The notes below the pieces were generated by a model. That model was not told the origin of the DNA, searched no databases, and saw nothing but the letters and a program-made list of their open reading frames with translations. A DNA stretch of 64,000 nt from Platerodrilus igneus (taxonomy: Eukaryota > Arthropoda > Insecta > Coleoptera > Lycidae). Shown here in pieces: positions 44,526-55,199 of this stretch. The stretch is taken from positions 2,604,001 to 2,668,000 of the forward strand of contig JARFIW010001458.1 in the NCBI GenBank assembly GCA_036346225.1, read 5' to 3'. Positions within the stretch are counted from its first letter, which is position 1; each line of letters begins with the position of its first letter. The position numbers and the translations under genes are program-made.

Positions 44526-46439
44526 CTGTGATGTTAAGCTCTAACTACTCGAACCCTTTCGTTGGGAAGCCATAATTACTGTGGACTTGCTTCGAATTTT
44601 GCCCTCGGCTGCTCCAAATAATTCCTATTACCTAATTTCCTAAATTAATATTGACACCTACCTGTTACATCCAAAAGCTTCCTCGCAATATCCCCATGCG
44701 GAAACATAAATAGAAATTCACACCAATCATACACTCAAAAATAACTCAATTGACTAAATATATCACACTCTATTTAAATTAGATTTTAAAACACCATTTT
44801 TTTAGGTACATCCATAAAGTCAATAAATTTTATAACAATCATCATGCAAATTGATAACCTTTTAAACACATTTTTTTATTAAAGTAAGAGGGCGTTCCTC
44901 ATTTACGTTACTCTTTTGTCTTAGCATGGGCTCATAATAAAACTCTATAACAGTGCATATAAATTTCCTGCACCACTAAATATCAATAAGCCCTTTATAC
45001 CTCTTTACAATATTTGGTTATCTGTAGATTCATTAATTATTTTCAGAAATCAATTTCCTTTTAAAGTCCCATAAATGTCTGTTCATAAAATATCAAATAA
45101 TAATAAAAACACATCAAATTCAAATAGTCACAAACATCATAAAAACATTCACCACTCAATGTTCTATTCTATCGACTACCTGGTTTTTATCTTCTAAATG
45201 TGCTCCTCCACCTAGCTCCTTGGAGATGCTGCCGTCTAGTAGATACCTAGTCCATCTGCTAACTCTCTGGTCCAATTATCATATTTCCCATGCATGCCGC
45301 TGTTTACAATTTCCAACCCAAAAATTCCAATCTCCAAACTTAACTTTTATTATTCAAACATCGCTTTTTTCATCATCCAAACAATTTCAAATTTTAATAC
45401 TTCCGTGCATTCCAATACCAATTTAATAAGCTTTGTACTTACACACCACTCAAACGTTTTAACACAAAGATGCTTTATCAGCCTCTACATAAATTTTTAT
45501 TAAATTGCACTAGTTCACTTGAAAGTAACTATTATCACCAATGATGGATGAAATCAAAGCGAAAGAGAAAGAGAGCCCGACCCTTCTCTGCCAGTGATTA
45601 TATAAGTAAAATTCGCCGCTCCTGTTCTAAATTGGCACGTACACTTGTATACACGTTTCTACAATTCTTGAAAATCGTTTCTAACCGCTCGTTGTTCCAG
45701 CGAAAAACCTCTAACGAAGATTCTTGTGAATTTTCATAACGAAAATAACAATACTGGGTAAATAGCTTCAAACTGTCTCCATTTTCATTTGTCTACGACT
45801 TCAACTTGAACAAACATCTCTCATCTCCCTTGTATCTATAGCTTTATCTCACACATATGCCTCCAGTGGCTGGATTTCTTCCCTTCTTCTACAAACCACA
45901 CCAATCACCTTGCTTGGCGCGATTCTCCCACTTTTTAACAGACTCGTGTTTGCTACCTCGTTGTTTTTGTTTTAAACGTGTTGGGTTTTACGTTTGAAAA
46001 TAGAAATATTGTTTTAGCATTTGCACCACGCTTTTAGCTTTTCATACAACACTTTACTACAAATTTAAATACGTTAGAATGGTTTTAACCCAAATACTAT
46101 TTATTAGGCCCTATATTTACACAAATATTATGTTACATTATTCTTGGCTAAGTTAAATTGACTCTACATTATTATACACTACTTAAGCTAAAAATAATTG
46201 ATAAAAATATTCCAACTCCCTAACTGAATAAATTTATTTTCTCTTATTCAATATTTTAGGTGGTTTTTTTAAACAAGGTAAGTTGATAAATACTAACGTA
46301 TTGCAATTAATAAGATGAAATAATAACTTGGACTTTTATGCAAAGCCCAAATGATCATTTCAAATCGAGCTAGTCATCTATAAAATTTATTATGTAGTTT
46401 CGGTTCAATTCTGTACTTCCACACTTTAGTAGTGTTGGT
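44524..46439. other. No recognisable feature
   Basis: AT-rich, with several frames of 60-70 codons and no conserved motif. Confidence 0.4.
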
Positions 46440-46660
46440 GTTTTATTACCTGATGGCGGTATTATTTACTTTTGCCATAGTACAGTGATTGTTTGGAAAT
46501 TATATCATTATAATAGCTTCGATTACTTCACAGGGTTCTTGGGAAGTATTTCACTCTGATGAGGCTTAACAAGCCGAAACCATTGGTCAGTGGATGTTTC
46601 CTCCCCTGTGAATTAATAAAGCTAATGTTATGTTAATGGCTATATAACTACCAGCCCGAT
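46440..46660 (+). mobile_element. Isolated hammerhead-bearing fragment (PLE terminus or retrozyme-like)
   Basis: The hammerhead at 46550-46594 is not next to any Penelope coding relic. I see no RT or GIY-YIG motif within 2 kb on the same strand. It may be a solo pseudo-LTR left by a PLE or a short non-autonomous hammerhead element. The boundaries are guesses. Confidence 0.4.
46550..46594 (+). ncRNA. Hammerhead ribozyme, complete and well formed
   Basis: Stem I left strand TTCACT (46550-46555) precedes core CTGATGA (46556-46562). Stem II is GGCTT (46563-46567), loop AAC, AAGCC (46571-46575), five perfect pairs. Core GAAA is at 46576-46579. Stem III is A79-U87, C80-G86 and C81-G85 with loop ATT. 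The cleavage-site nucleotide is C at 46588, and stem I right strand AGTGGA is at 46589-46594 (six pairs, one of them G-U). The predicted cut lies between 46588 and 46589. Every invariant core base of the hammerhead fold is present. The three-pair stem III is the hallmark of the short hammerheads of PLEs and retrozymes, which usually work as dimers. Confidence 0.85.
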
Positions 46661-46716
46661 TTGTCTCTGTCAATAGCTCTTATTATTTTCATAAGAGTTT
46701 GTTTACAGATACATCT

Positions 46717-46721
<5 letters not shown>

Positions 46722-46765
<44 letters not shown>
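46722..46765. repeat. (TA)n microsatellite
   Basis: About 22 TA units. Confidence 0.95.
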
Positions 46766-46768
<3 letters not shown>

Positions 46769-47036
46769 TGATATGTTAAATTGATATATAATTAATTACG
46801 GGTTACAGGTTTACTGGAAATAATTGAATACCCTTTTTCAACACCTAAATTTTCGGATATACGAAGGGTGTTGGATATATATCTGAAACTGACAACACTA
46901 GTGTTGCTAGATGCGATCTGACGTTTTTAAGCTAAAGTTTGAGATTTTTGACAGTATACATACTTATAACATTTTGCCTATATGTACACTATTGGTTTTG
47001 TTATAATCGAGTTGAAAGTTTCGTCTCGGCCAAAAA

Positions 47037-47171
47037 ATGGAATTAACTTGTGGACATTTTCGTGCGATGGTATTTAACGATTTCCAAGGTAGATTATCAA
47101 TACAACAGTGCCTGAATCAACTTATTTCGACTTTTGGGGAAGTGGCTCCAACTAATCTATATCTCTAGCCG
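47037..47171 (+). pseudogene. Mariner transposase amino-terminal remnant
   Basis: An ATG-started frame of 44 codons reads HFRAMVFNDFQGRLSIQQCL, then ISTFGEVAP, and stops at 47169-47171. This matches the first helix-turn-helix of mariner transposases (R-x-x-I/M-x-(Y/F)-x-(F/Y) ... x-(Q/E)-x-C/S-x-x-x-(L/I)-x-x-x-(F/Y)-G-(D/E)-x-(A/S)-P). The usual T-V-x-x-W-(F/Y) second half is lost. A terminus-like AGGGTGTTGGATAT sits about 170 bp upstream (46865). Confidence 0.65.
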
Positions 47172-47261
47172 TTTTCGAGTTAATTAGGTGAAGCATTCAG
47201 GATGCCCTATGATACCTTACATACATATTGAGAGTTGAAAATATTTATTATAATTAAACAT

Positions 47262-47722
47262 TTAAAATAACTGTTCAAATTTGTCACTATTTTGTAGTAT
47301 GCAGCATTCAGCACGGCGAATCCATTGCTTTCTAGCAAGTCTTAGAACATTAGGACGATTCTTGATAGTTTCAGCAGCCTCCACGATGCAATTCCTTAAC
47401 TCCTCTGGCGTGTGGATAGGATTAGAATAAACTATAGTCTTCATCCAACCCAAACAAAATAATCTAACCGTGTTAAATCGGGACACCAAGGTGGCCATTT
47501 AACAGGTCCATTTCGGCCAATCCATCGGTTACCATATTCTGCGTGTAAAGAGTCAGTGACAATATGAGAAAAATGGGCTGGGGCACCTATCTTATTCGGC
47601 ATAAGAACATGGGTAGGCAACAAAATCTGAATAAAATATTTTTTGTTGTTCTTTAGATAATTAAAAAAAAACTCCATTTCACCTAGGCTTCTTAAAGGGG
47701 TTATTACTCTATAGAGGTACAT
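47262..47722 (-). pseudogene. Tc1/mariner-type transposase, carboxy-terminal half
   Basis: Two overlapping frames (47722-47441 and 47498-47262) read KIGAPAHFSH, then RWIGRNGPVKWPPWCPDLTR, then LDYFVW and, after a one-step frame change, MKTIVYS with a closing helical region. These are the G-A-P-A-H loop, where relatives have the second catalytic Asp just before G (here replaced), the W-I-G-R-x-G-P signature and the P-D-L-T-x-L-D-(Y/F)-F segment with the third catalytic Asp. This type is common in insect genomes. The amino-terminal half is missing. The likely terminus GAAATACCCTGTA lies at about 47805. Confidence 0.8.
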
Positions 47723-47810
47723 TTTAGGGCATATGTTTATTAGAAGTTTTATGTTTATTTTGTGCTAAAGAACACTCTAAAATTAGTGCCGTGCAATTTT
47801 GAAATACCCT

Positions 47811-47811
47811 G

Positions 47812-47857
<46 letters not shown>

Positions 47858-47925
47858 GAGAGAGAGAGAAAGAGAGAGACACACACGCGCGCGCACACAC
47901 ACACACCACACACACACACACCACG
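47811..47925. repeat. Composite microsatellite (TA)n-(GA)n-(CA)n
   Basis: TA-rich (47811-47858), then GAGA (47859-47877), then CACA/CGCG (47878-47925). The same order of three repeats occurs at 61374-61471, followed by the same unique sequence. Confidence 0.9.
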
Positions 47926-48029
47926 CACATAGGGTGTTTCAATAAAAAGGATCCAACGCTAGGTTACAGTCATTATTATAGTTTGTGTTAGAAGGTAGAT
48001 CAATTTCAGTGATAGCTCCGCGGGTGGTA
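47921..48029. repeat. 109-bp sequence identical to 61472-61580
   Basis: It starts CCACGCACATAGGGTGTTTC and ends GCGGGTGGTA. No mismatch to 61472-61580 was found in a base-by-base reading. The phrase AGGGTGTTTCAATAAA looks like a transposon terminus; compare the AGGGTATTTCAAAAT obtained on the minus strand at about 47805. Confidence 0.9.
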
Positions 48030-48203
48030 GTTCGGGATTACAGATTACAGATTTGCCGTTCTTATCGTGACGTTGCGTCAAGAAGTTTCTGGTGTCCGCT
48101 TCCTTGTAAACAAATTATGTTTCCCGACATCCACAAATAGACCGAACTTCTGTAACAATTTCGATTTTCTTTATTCAAATACTCAAGTTTTGTTTTGTAA
48201 TTA

Positions 48204-48889
48204 GTGAAAGATTGGAATTCTTTAGTCAAACGATTAAAGGAAGATTTCTTACCCGCTCATTCAGAAGATGACGTATGGGATTTGATAAAAGCACGCCATC
48301 AAAAAAGGTCTGAATCAGTCGTTTTATTTATTGCCCATATGGAAAATTTATTTAGTAGACGACCACAACGCCCTGCTGAGGTCACAAAAGTTAGAACAGT
48401 TAGAAAAAATTTGTTGCCCGAATTCATTTCATATCTTGCTTTATCAGAGATAGATGATACGGCGACTCTGGCCAGACTCTGTAAAAAGCTAGAAGAAGCT
48501 GATCATTTCAAACAAAAATCTGTTTCTGTTTCGACAAGTCATTCGTACAGGTCTAGGGACAATCATCGATCAAGTTTTCATAATGCTTCTTTAGTATGTT
48601 TTAAAAATCCTCCAAACCTAAGAGTCAAGTTGAAAGAAATTTAGCACAATTCCCTCAAGCAGAAATTTTAAAGAGTAATGATTCAGTACCGGTCTTGAGT
48701 AGTCTTAGAATAGTAAAGAAGAATAATGGGTGTTGGAACTGTTTGCGTTATGGCCATACATTTCAGTTTTGTAGAGCTCACAAGAAAATTTTTTGTTATA
48801 AATGTGGATATAGAGGAGTAACTTCAGTTTTCTGTAAGTCGTGTTCATATTCTGCCTTAGCTCCAGATAATGACGTTCTAGAAAAGTAA
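48204..48889 (+). pseudogene. Gag of element C with two zinc knuckles (one frameshift)
   Basis: The first open stretch (146 codons, to 48644) reads DWNSLVKRLKEDFLPA, then DDVWDLIKARHQKRSESVV, then HMENLFSRR and RTVRKNLLPEFISYLAL. This is the capsid region of insect Ty3/Gypsy Gag (W-x-x-L-x-x-x-L-(K/R)-x-x-F-L-P-A ... R-x-Q-x-x-x-E-S-V ... LPE). A frame change near 48615 connects to a second stretch with two knuckles: CWNCLRYGHTFQFC (C-x2-C-x3-GH-x4-C) and CYKCGYRGVTSVFC. Gag would package the element RNA and build the particle. The capsid portion is strikingly well preserved compared with the rest of the element. Confidence 0.85.
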
Positions 48890-48908
48890 ATTTTGGCGTG
48901 GAATTCAG

Positions 48909-48980
48909 TTTATCAAAGAAAACTTTTGTAGTAGGAAGAGTATCGAGTGTTTCGGTGATAATTTTGTTCAAGTAACGATT
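48909..48980 (+). pseudogene. Integrase scrap of element C
   Basis: SKKTFVVGRVSSV matches the start of the integrase carboxy-terminal domain at 2131 in element A (SKKTFVVGKVSSA), and the DNA is nearly identical over about 45 bp. The frame breaks soon after. It lies less than 25 bp after the end of gag, so protease, RT, RNase H and integrase core are deleted. Confidence 0.65.
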
Positions 48981-50324
48981 ATGCTTTCGTGTTTGTACTT
49001 ATTATTTTTTTTGTAGAGACTATACTAGTATTAAATTTGTATAAGTTTAGTGTCATAAAGATTTTTGTTGAAAGACTTGCGCGTAAAAATATGTCTAGGC
49101 TGTTGGTGTGTTTGTTTTGGTTGGTCGATCGTATTGGTAAGGTTGATGTTTGTTAGGACGACTATGGCGATAATATTGTTTAAGTTTAGGTTATTGATTT
49201 TGGATGATGCTGCTAAGGTCGAGTATAGAGGTTGTGTTGGCATCGATGATGTTAAACATATTTGAGATTTTAGAGTTTAAGTAAGCGAAAGTCGCTTGCG
49301 TTTTGCAGAAAATTTTTTGTGAAGTCGAGTATAGAGGTTGTGTTGACATCGATGATGTTAAACCTATTTGATATTTTTAGAGTTTAGGTAAGCGAAAGTC
49401 GCTTGCGTTTTGCAGACATTTTTTTGTGAAGTGGTCAAAGTTGATGGTTGTATTTTAGGTAGCAGAAGTTTTGACCACTATGTTGATATAGGGATTTGAT
49501 TTGATATCAAGTCGAATAATTTTGTGTGTGTCCACTGTGGAGCGGACATATATTAGTGAAGTTGAATTTTTTGGATGCAGTATAGTTAGAGAATTATAGA
49601 GTCGAAAAATAATAGTCTAGGTAGGACTAGGCGTTATGAAGTTGGAAGTCTAATGAGGTAGTTTTACCAAATTTTTTTCTGTGAAAGGTAGGACGTAGCT
49701 CTCAAGTACTTTTTTTGGGTTGAATTCATGCTGTCTAATTCTAAAAGACAATTGGGTTTATGTGGATAGAGTTGTCAAATTTTTTTTTGATAGACAATCA
49801 TAACTCCCAATTTGAAATTTTTTTTGTTCTTAAGACTTTACGAAGTCTAGTGCGAATGGCCATTGACCGTGTGTGAATAGTTTAAACATAAAGTTAGTTT
49901 AGGACATAAAGAATCTTGTGTAAAGTATCTATAAGTTTAAAAGTCTTTCCTTTTTGAGTTGGTTCATTTTTTTTTGTTAGTGAGTAGTAGTATGGTTGTG
50001 CATAGGCAAATACTTGTCATCCCGGATATGTCTCCCTTTTGGACGTGTTGTACGCGTTAGTTACAATAACACTCATTTGCTTATAATATTTTTTGTTCTT
50101 TTGTACTTCCCCCTTCCCATATGACTAGTAAAAAAAAAATATAATTTTTTTTGAGTTGATCTCACGTCAATGTATAGGGTTAAGTTAGTTGGTATTTGTT
50201 TATCGTCAATTAGTTAGTTAGCTTTGTGGAGATTGTTATTACGACGATTATAAAAAAAATCTTTGATCCTTCTTTAGAATTTGTTTTGTTTATCCAAGAT
50301 TTTTTTCTTTTTGGAGAGAGGCTG
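48981..50324 (+). other. Long non-coding spacer and polypurine tract of element C
   Basis: No coding frame is recognised. A pair of direct repeats (GTCGAGTATAGAGGTTGTGT at 49217 and 49323, each followed by TTGACATCGATGATGTTAAAC or a close variant and by GTAAGCGAAAGTCGCTTGCG) gives two imperfect units of about 107 bp. GCGAAAGTCGC is itself a short hairpin. The segment ends in T-runs and GGAGAGAGG before the LTR. Confidence 0.55.
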
Positions 50325-52112
50325 TGTAACAATTTTGATTTTCTGTTATTTAAATACTCAAGTTTTGTTCGATTCACCTAATCAATAAATGTTAAATTTC
50401 TATTGGAACCTTTTATTATAAAATTTATACATAGTACGCCCTCTACATTAGAATAGCTAAAGTACACATCAAGTGACTTCTAGTTGTTTGTATCCTGTGT
50501 TAATATCCCCCTTTCCCGCACATACGAGTAGAAGGAAGGCTTCCTCGTGAAATAAGTCATTTTTAATATCAGATGTAGTCCGTAGACACGTATTTTTCGG
50601 AGCTTGCACGTTTTTAATCAAACATGCCGCCCGACCAGTTATTTAAGTGGAGTCAACATGTTCCATAAGTTAGTCTTAGTTTTGGTAATAGTATCAACCT
50701 AAAATGGTGATGGAAATATTTTTACGGTAAGAAAGATTGCACAAGCTTACCCCAAATTTTTATTCTTTCGTTTCATTTCAGCGCAAGTTTTTGAAATTCT
50801 TGAGTTTTTCAAGTTTTTATTCATTTTTTAGTTTAGCGTTTTAAGGATTAAACTAACTATCATTAAATATGGAGATAATTATAATTCCGAATTTTTAAAA
50901 ATATTAAATTCAAGTTACAAGTAAAGAAGTTATGGAAATTTAAAAGCAGTTTCAATTGTTACTAGGCAATAATGTAGAAACCCGCTTATGTTATTGGTTA
51001 ATACGAAGGTTAAATCCGGACCCCTGTGCTAGCTACGCTCAACTATAAGGGTAAGGACGCAGATATAGCAGTTGGTTAGCGGTGAGTCACCCTCCAGTTT
51101 TATTCTTATATATTTTTTTCAAGAAACTTTCAATTAAATGCTCAGATGAATTTTCGAAGAAGCTATACCTAAGTTTGTTTAAAATTAATTCTCCAAATTT
51201 TTGCTAAAGTTAATAGTTCAATTAATTTGTTTTATTTAAAATTTAATTTAAAAATTTAGTATTTGAATAAGGCATAATTGACCTTAACATTTTTAAGATC
51301 TTTATGCAATGTTATGTTTGAAGTTACAAAGTTGTATTAAAGGATTTGCTTTATCGAACATGCGATAGATAAAGAATTGTTTGCCGAATTATAATGTATA
51401 ACACATGGTAATAATACACCTGAAGTATAATTCAATGTCGACAATAAGTACTTTCTTTGACCTTTGATTTTATTAAAAATTGTTATTAAGAATGTATAAC
51501 CATAACCTGAGAAATTACTTTTGAATATGTAAATTTTGTTTGTGAACTGGAAAGGATCCTACCCAAGTAAAATGAAGTCATTGTAACGTAAATTAAAAGT
51601 AACATATTTCTTACTGAAAACTACAATAATTTATGCATTTAATAAAACACTATTCCACGGAACTGTTTTAAAAGTCTCCGTGTAAATAAGTTGTATAAAC
51701 AATGTATATATAGATATTTTTTTGAAAACAAAATTAATAGAAAAAATTTTTAAGTTGTCTCAAAATTTTCCTTCTTTGAAGCTTGTCCTACAGAAACAAA
51801 CTGTTTATAATTTAGAAGCTTTAGTACTGAAGGAAGGTATTATTAGTGTTAATGTTAAAAGTTTTTCTTGAAGGTATAATTTTGATTAGTAGTTTACATA
51901 TAATTATTTTTGTGATAAAGTGACTAGGCTCTCATGAAGCCCTAGTTGGAAAATGTCTAGGTGTGATTAAATTTTCAGATAGCACGAGATCGCCGTTCCT
52001 ATTCCAGGCTTCAGAAACCACAGTAAGTATTGTTGTATATGTTGCTTGTCGTAAATTTTTTTTTTCGAAGATTTCTTCAAATAATTACTTATAAAACACT
52101 CATTAAGATACG
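50325..52112 (+). repeat. Long LTR of element C (about 1.78 kb)
   Basis: It starts TGTAACAATTTTG after the purine tract and can be aligned along its whole length with 57461-59268 (for example ATTTATACATAG at 50423 and 57556, GTGACTAGGCTCT at 51920 and 59056, and ATTAAGATACGGTGGCGTCC at the end of both). The end lies between a CA at 52101-52102 and the TGGCGTCC at 52113. Confidence 0.75.
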
Positions 52113-52480
52113 GTGGCGTCCAATAAAACTCCTTTTGTTTTTTTTTTCGTATACCATCCTACGACCCTAGCTTATAGCTCTGCCCTAAGTTGAAGAAACT
52201 TAGTTGGCTGGAAGAACTCCTTAGAGGGATCCTTTTCTCTCAAAGCCATTCAACATCCTTTTACCCTGGGCTTGACCATCAAACAGGAACCCCTCGTAAT
52301 CTATCGAGGCTCTGTCGTTTGTATGGTAGAACAGACATATTTAATAGAAGACTTGAATGTTACACTTCCTAACTTTAAGATTACCTCGATTGTGCAGCCT
52401 GAGCGAACTTTGTCATTGTATCGCCCAGGGGAACCCTGTCCCCTATCAAGTGACTATTGTGATTGGGACATGTTTTAAAT
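52113..52480 (+). other. Primer-site-like sequence and leader following LTR C
   Basis: TGGCGTCCAATAAAAC at 52113, directly after an LTR, looks like a changed primer-binding site. The following 190 bp (ACCATCCTACGACCCTAGCT and onward) are shared with 59269-59460. A 68-codon frame (52272-52478, no ATG) shows no known domain. A primer site and leader to the right of what acts as the 3' LTR of element C implies that a second element once continued to the right. Confidence 0.6.
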
Positions 52481-53671
52481 TACAAACTGACTCAAAATAG
52501 TTCCACTTTTCAGTAAGCTGAAGAATTAATTGGTTCAATAATATGCCTCGTTAGAAATATTCTCTTCAACCCAACTTCATCTTATTCTATTTCAATGCAG
52601 CTTAATCCGAAACTTTGCTTTACAAAGCCGCATTAATTCTCTTTAAACCTAGGATTTCTGTTAATATAATATGACTTCTTTATCACAACTAAGCACCTCA
52701 AGTGCCAATAGTTCTAACACTGTATAGCTTCAAAATAGTCCACTAGGGAAGGGCAATCATTCTATATATCATTGCCAATCCTTTTTGGATTAAAACGTAA
52801 ATGAACGTTACAATAGTGCAGAACAACTAAGGCTTGCATTTCCACAGCCGTTGTGAATGTTTAAGATACCTCTGGCGACTATTAGTCGGTCAGTTGTCTC
52901 CTTAATCTTGGATAGCAAGCTAGTTTTATTTGCGTGAGCAAACTTATGCTTCCACGCAGACTTTTATAGGTTCCTATTGCTGGGCTTGTTCAAACAACTT
53001 CTGCTTCCAATCGTGGTGCCACTAATTCAACCCTCCGTTTTATTGTTGACCCCAATGTATTTTTAGAAGTCTCAGAATTTATCAATTTACAGTAACTAAG
53101 TGTTGAAGTGCCTAAACATTCAAAATATTGAAATCGTTTGCATCTTGCAGATTCAAACTAGAACATTCCAGCGACCATCGATTTTTTGTGGTCACTTTTC
53201 CTTCCATTATTGATGGTGAAACTATGCGAGGCAAATTTCTGTAGTCTGCCACTATCAAGACAATCTCTAGTTGAACGTATTATTAAACAGCTTGGACCGA
53301 AAAAGCTGTTACAATGGGGGGGCGTAATTCATGTAATGCAAATTTGCGGTGCCCCGAAATAGTTAGATTGAGTCGAATTACGAGATAAAAAGTTTTCTAG
53401 TATTTGTAAATGTGGTATGACAGCCTAAAATTTCTTTCCCCAATTCATAGATTACTGAAATATGTATACAACTACATTAGTTCTCTATCTAAATAAACCT
53501 CCATAGTAGATGTAAATTGAGGAAGCTGGCGCAATTTTTGCACATTGCATTAACACAAAACGCCATAAAGAAGAGTGGAGCTCCATCCGGAGAATCCTCC
53601 GAGTAGATTTCGTCGCCGCAGCGCCACCGAGTTAACCTTGGTTACCTCTACTGTTTTCAAATCATTTTTAC
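52481..53671. other. No recognised gene; GC-rich patch near the end
   Basis: Mostly short motif-free frames. About 53530-53650 is markedly GC-richer than its surroundings (GAGTTAACCTTGG, CGCCGCAGCGCCACCGAG) and lies just 3' of the candidate exon on its strand. Confidence 0.35.
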
Positions 53672-54150
53672 CGCCACCATCCCTTATCCCAAATATAATT
53701 CCTATTATACCTTTTCATTGCTACATCTAACTGAAGCAGAGCAATATTAGGAGCACCGTTTTCTGTTAGTTCTTTTAATGTATTAGCGTAGTTGAGAACG
53801 ATCTGAGATATCCCTGAAAGGTGTTTTAAAGTTTCTTTGGTAAATAACATATAATTCACATCAAATATCACCATCTTCACTAAACAATTCTTATTTAAAT
53901 AAAAACGCAAGTTGTCAAATTTGCATATCTGATTTCGCACACCAACTTCCATATTGCGTATAGTATATGGAAGATTTGATATAAACTTCCTAAATACATT
54001 GAGGGATTCATCAAGTGCCGACTGGGAAATGATGTCAACAAATCTGAAAGTTATTATATAATCGTCGAACGGGTTTAGGCCTACAATTATGATTTTGGAA
54101 AAAGATCGGTTACCATAATCTTCACAAATAATTTGGAGGTTATGGTAGAC
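53672..54150 (-). CDS. Candidate protein-coding exon, unrecognised protein
   Basis: A 479-nt open stretch on the minus strand is bounded by AAGAAATTTAG (possible acceptor, AG at 54152-54151) and GTGGCG/GTAAAA (possible donor, GT at 53671-53670). It encodes about 159 residues with a balanced, protein-like composition, for example GLNPFDDYIITFRFVDIISQ, NKNCLVKMVIFDVNYMLFTK and GAPNIALLQLDVAMKRYNRN. I recognise no family, no signal peptide, no clear membrane segment and no transposon motif. No frameshift or stop interrupts it, unlike nearly every transposon relic here. The open frame covers the whole interval between the two splice-like sites, which is the main argument. Alternatives are an unknown element's reading frame or chance, which is less likely at this length in AT-rich DNA. 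Neighbouring exons were not found. Confidence 0.35.
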
Positions 54151-54439
54151 CTAAATTTCTTTCTTTAATAAATTGTTAAATTACTTACAGTTTCAGTTCT
54201 AAAGCATTCAGTAAAGAATTCAGTATAACATTAACTAGGAAAAACAAATTTAAAACTGAAAACTTATAATTTGCAATTTAAATAAATTTAAAGTTGGGAA
54301 GGATTCATGGTAATGTAATTTGAAACTAAAGTTTAATTATTATAAAACAGACAGTAATGAAAATAAAACCATAATGTCTAAGTAGATAAAAAGCTTGTTT
54401 TACAACTGCGATTAAAACTTGCTTAAAATGCAGAGAAAC
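54151..54439. other. No recognisable feature
   Basis: A donor-like CTGTAAGTAA on the minus strand at about 54188 lies only about 38 nt before the acceptor of the candidate exon, too close for an ordinary intron. Confidence 0.3.
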
Positions 54440-54780
54440 TGAAAGTTCTACGTACATGTGGATAGCGGGTACGCGTACGCGAATGAATCGATGCATACAC
54501 ATGTGCGTACGTATCTGAAAATCTGCAAGCGTGCTGGGGCTAGCAATACGTGCGTGCGTAAACGCGAACCGGCAATCGTATGTAAACGCGTGCGCTAGTA
54601 GATGCATATGTGCCTGTGTGCATGTTTGATTGCGTGAGTGCGTGTATTCCTGCGCCGCATGTGCGCCCAACCTTAGGCGTAGCTGAGTGCGTGCGTAAGT
54701 GTCCTTGTGTGCGTGTTTGGTGTGACATGCGCTTGCGGACTTGCGTGCTGTCGCACATGCGCATGCGTGTGTGTGTTAGT
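54440..54780. repeat. Degenerate (GT)n/(GCGT)n tract
   Basis: Dense in TGCG, GTGC, CGTGTG and ACGCG units without strict period, probably a decayed microsatellite. The 74- to 114-codon frames through it on both strands are rich in His, Arg, Thr and Cys only because of the repeat. Confidence 0.7.
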
Positions 54781-55199
54781 TTCTATGACATGTTAACGGT
54801 GGCCAACCGTTGGACATTTGTCATCCTCCTTTACTTTTAATTAATAGAACTTGCTGCTGAATATCGATCAAATATTGCAATCTATGCCAACAGTTTCTAG
54901 TAAATCACGAGGCATGCTGTTTCAGCCTAAAAATCCGTTTATCACACATAATTTATAGTCGTCTTAAAAACCTCTGCAGTATATAATTTAGTGCTTTTTT
55001 AATTTCCTTAAGATATTATTTAGTAGGATCTACCCTAGTCTATAAACTTAGCATTTCATGTTACTAAATCATGCACGCTTACTAAGTACAACACGGTCAA
55101 GAACATTTAGAGAAATTTGTATATTGTAATCATGTATTGTAGGCGTATAAATGATAGATACAATATTTAAGAGAACTTTTTAAATTAAAAGTGTACAAG
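54781..55199. other. No recognisable feature
   Basis: Ordinary AT-rich sequence. Confidence 0.4.

Larger units (their letters stand above)
48152..52112 (+). mobile_element. Ty3/Gypsy-type element C, internally deleted
   Basis: Order: the first 45 bp of an LTR (TGTAACAATTTCG, 48152) fused straight to gag (48204-48889), an integrase scrap (48909-48980), a non-coding spacer of about 1.35 kb, a purine tract (GGAGAGAGG, 50313-50321) and a long LTR (50325 to about 52102). It is related to element A: the shared KKTFVVG stretch, the AGTCTAG repeat at 49617 and the same TGTAAC start. Most of the left LTR, the primer site, the start of gag and nearly all of pol are missing. Confidence 0.7.

Noticed and set aside
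54326..54840. Three overlapping frames of 74-114 codons rich in His, Arg, Thr and Cys
   Set aside because: They are produced by the degenerate GT/GCGT repeat on both strands.
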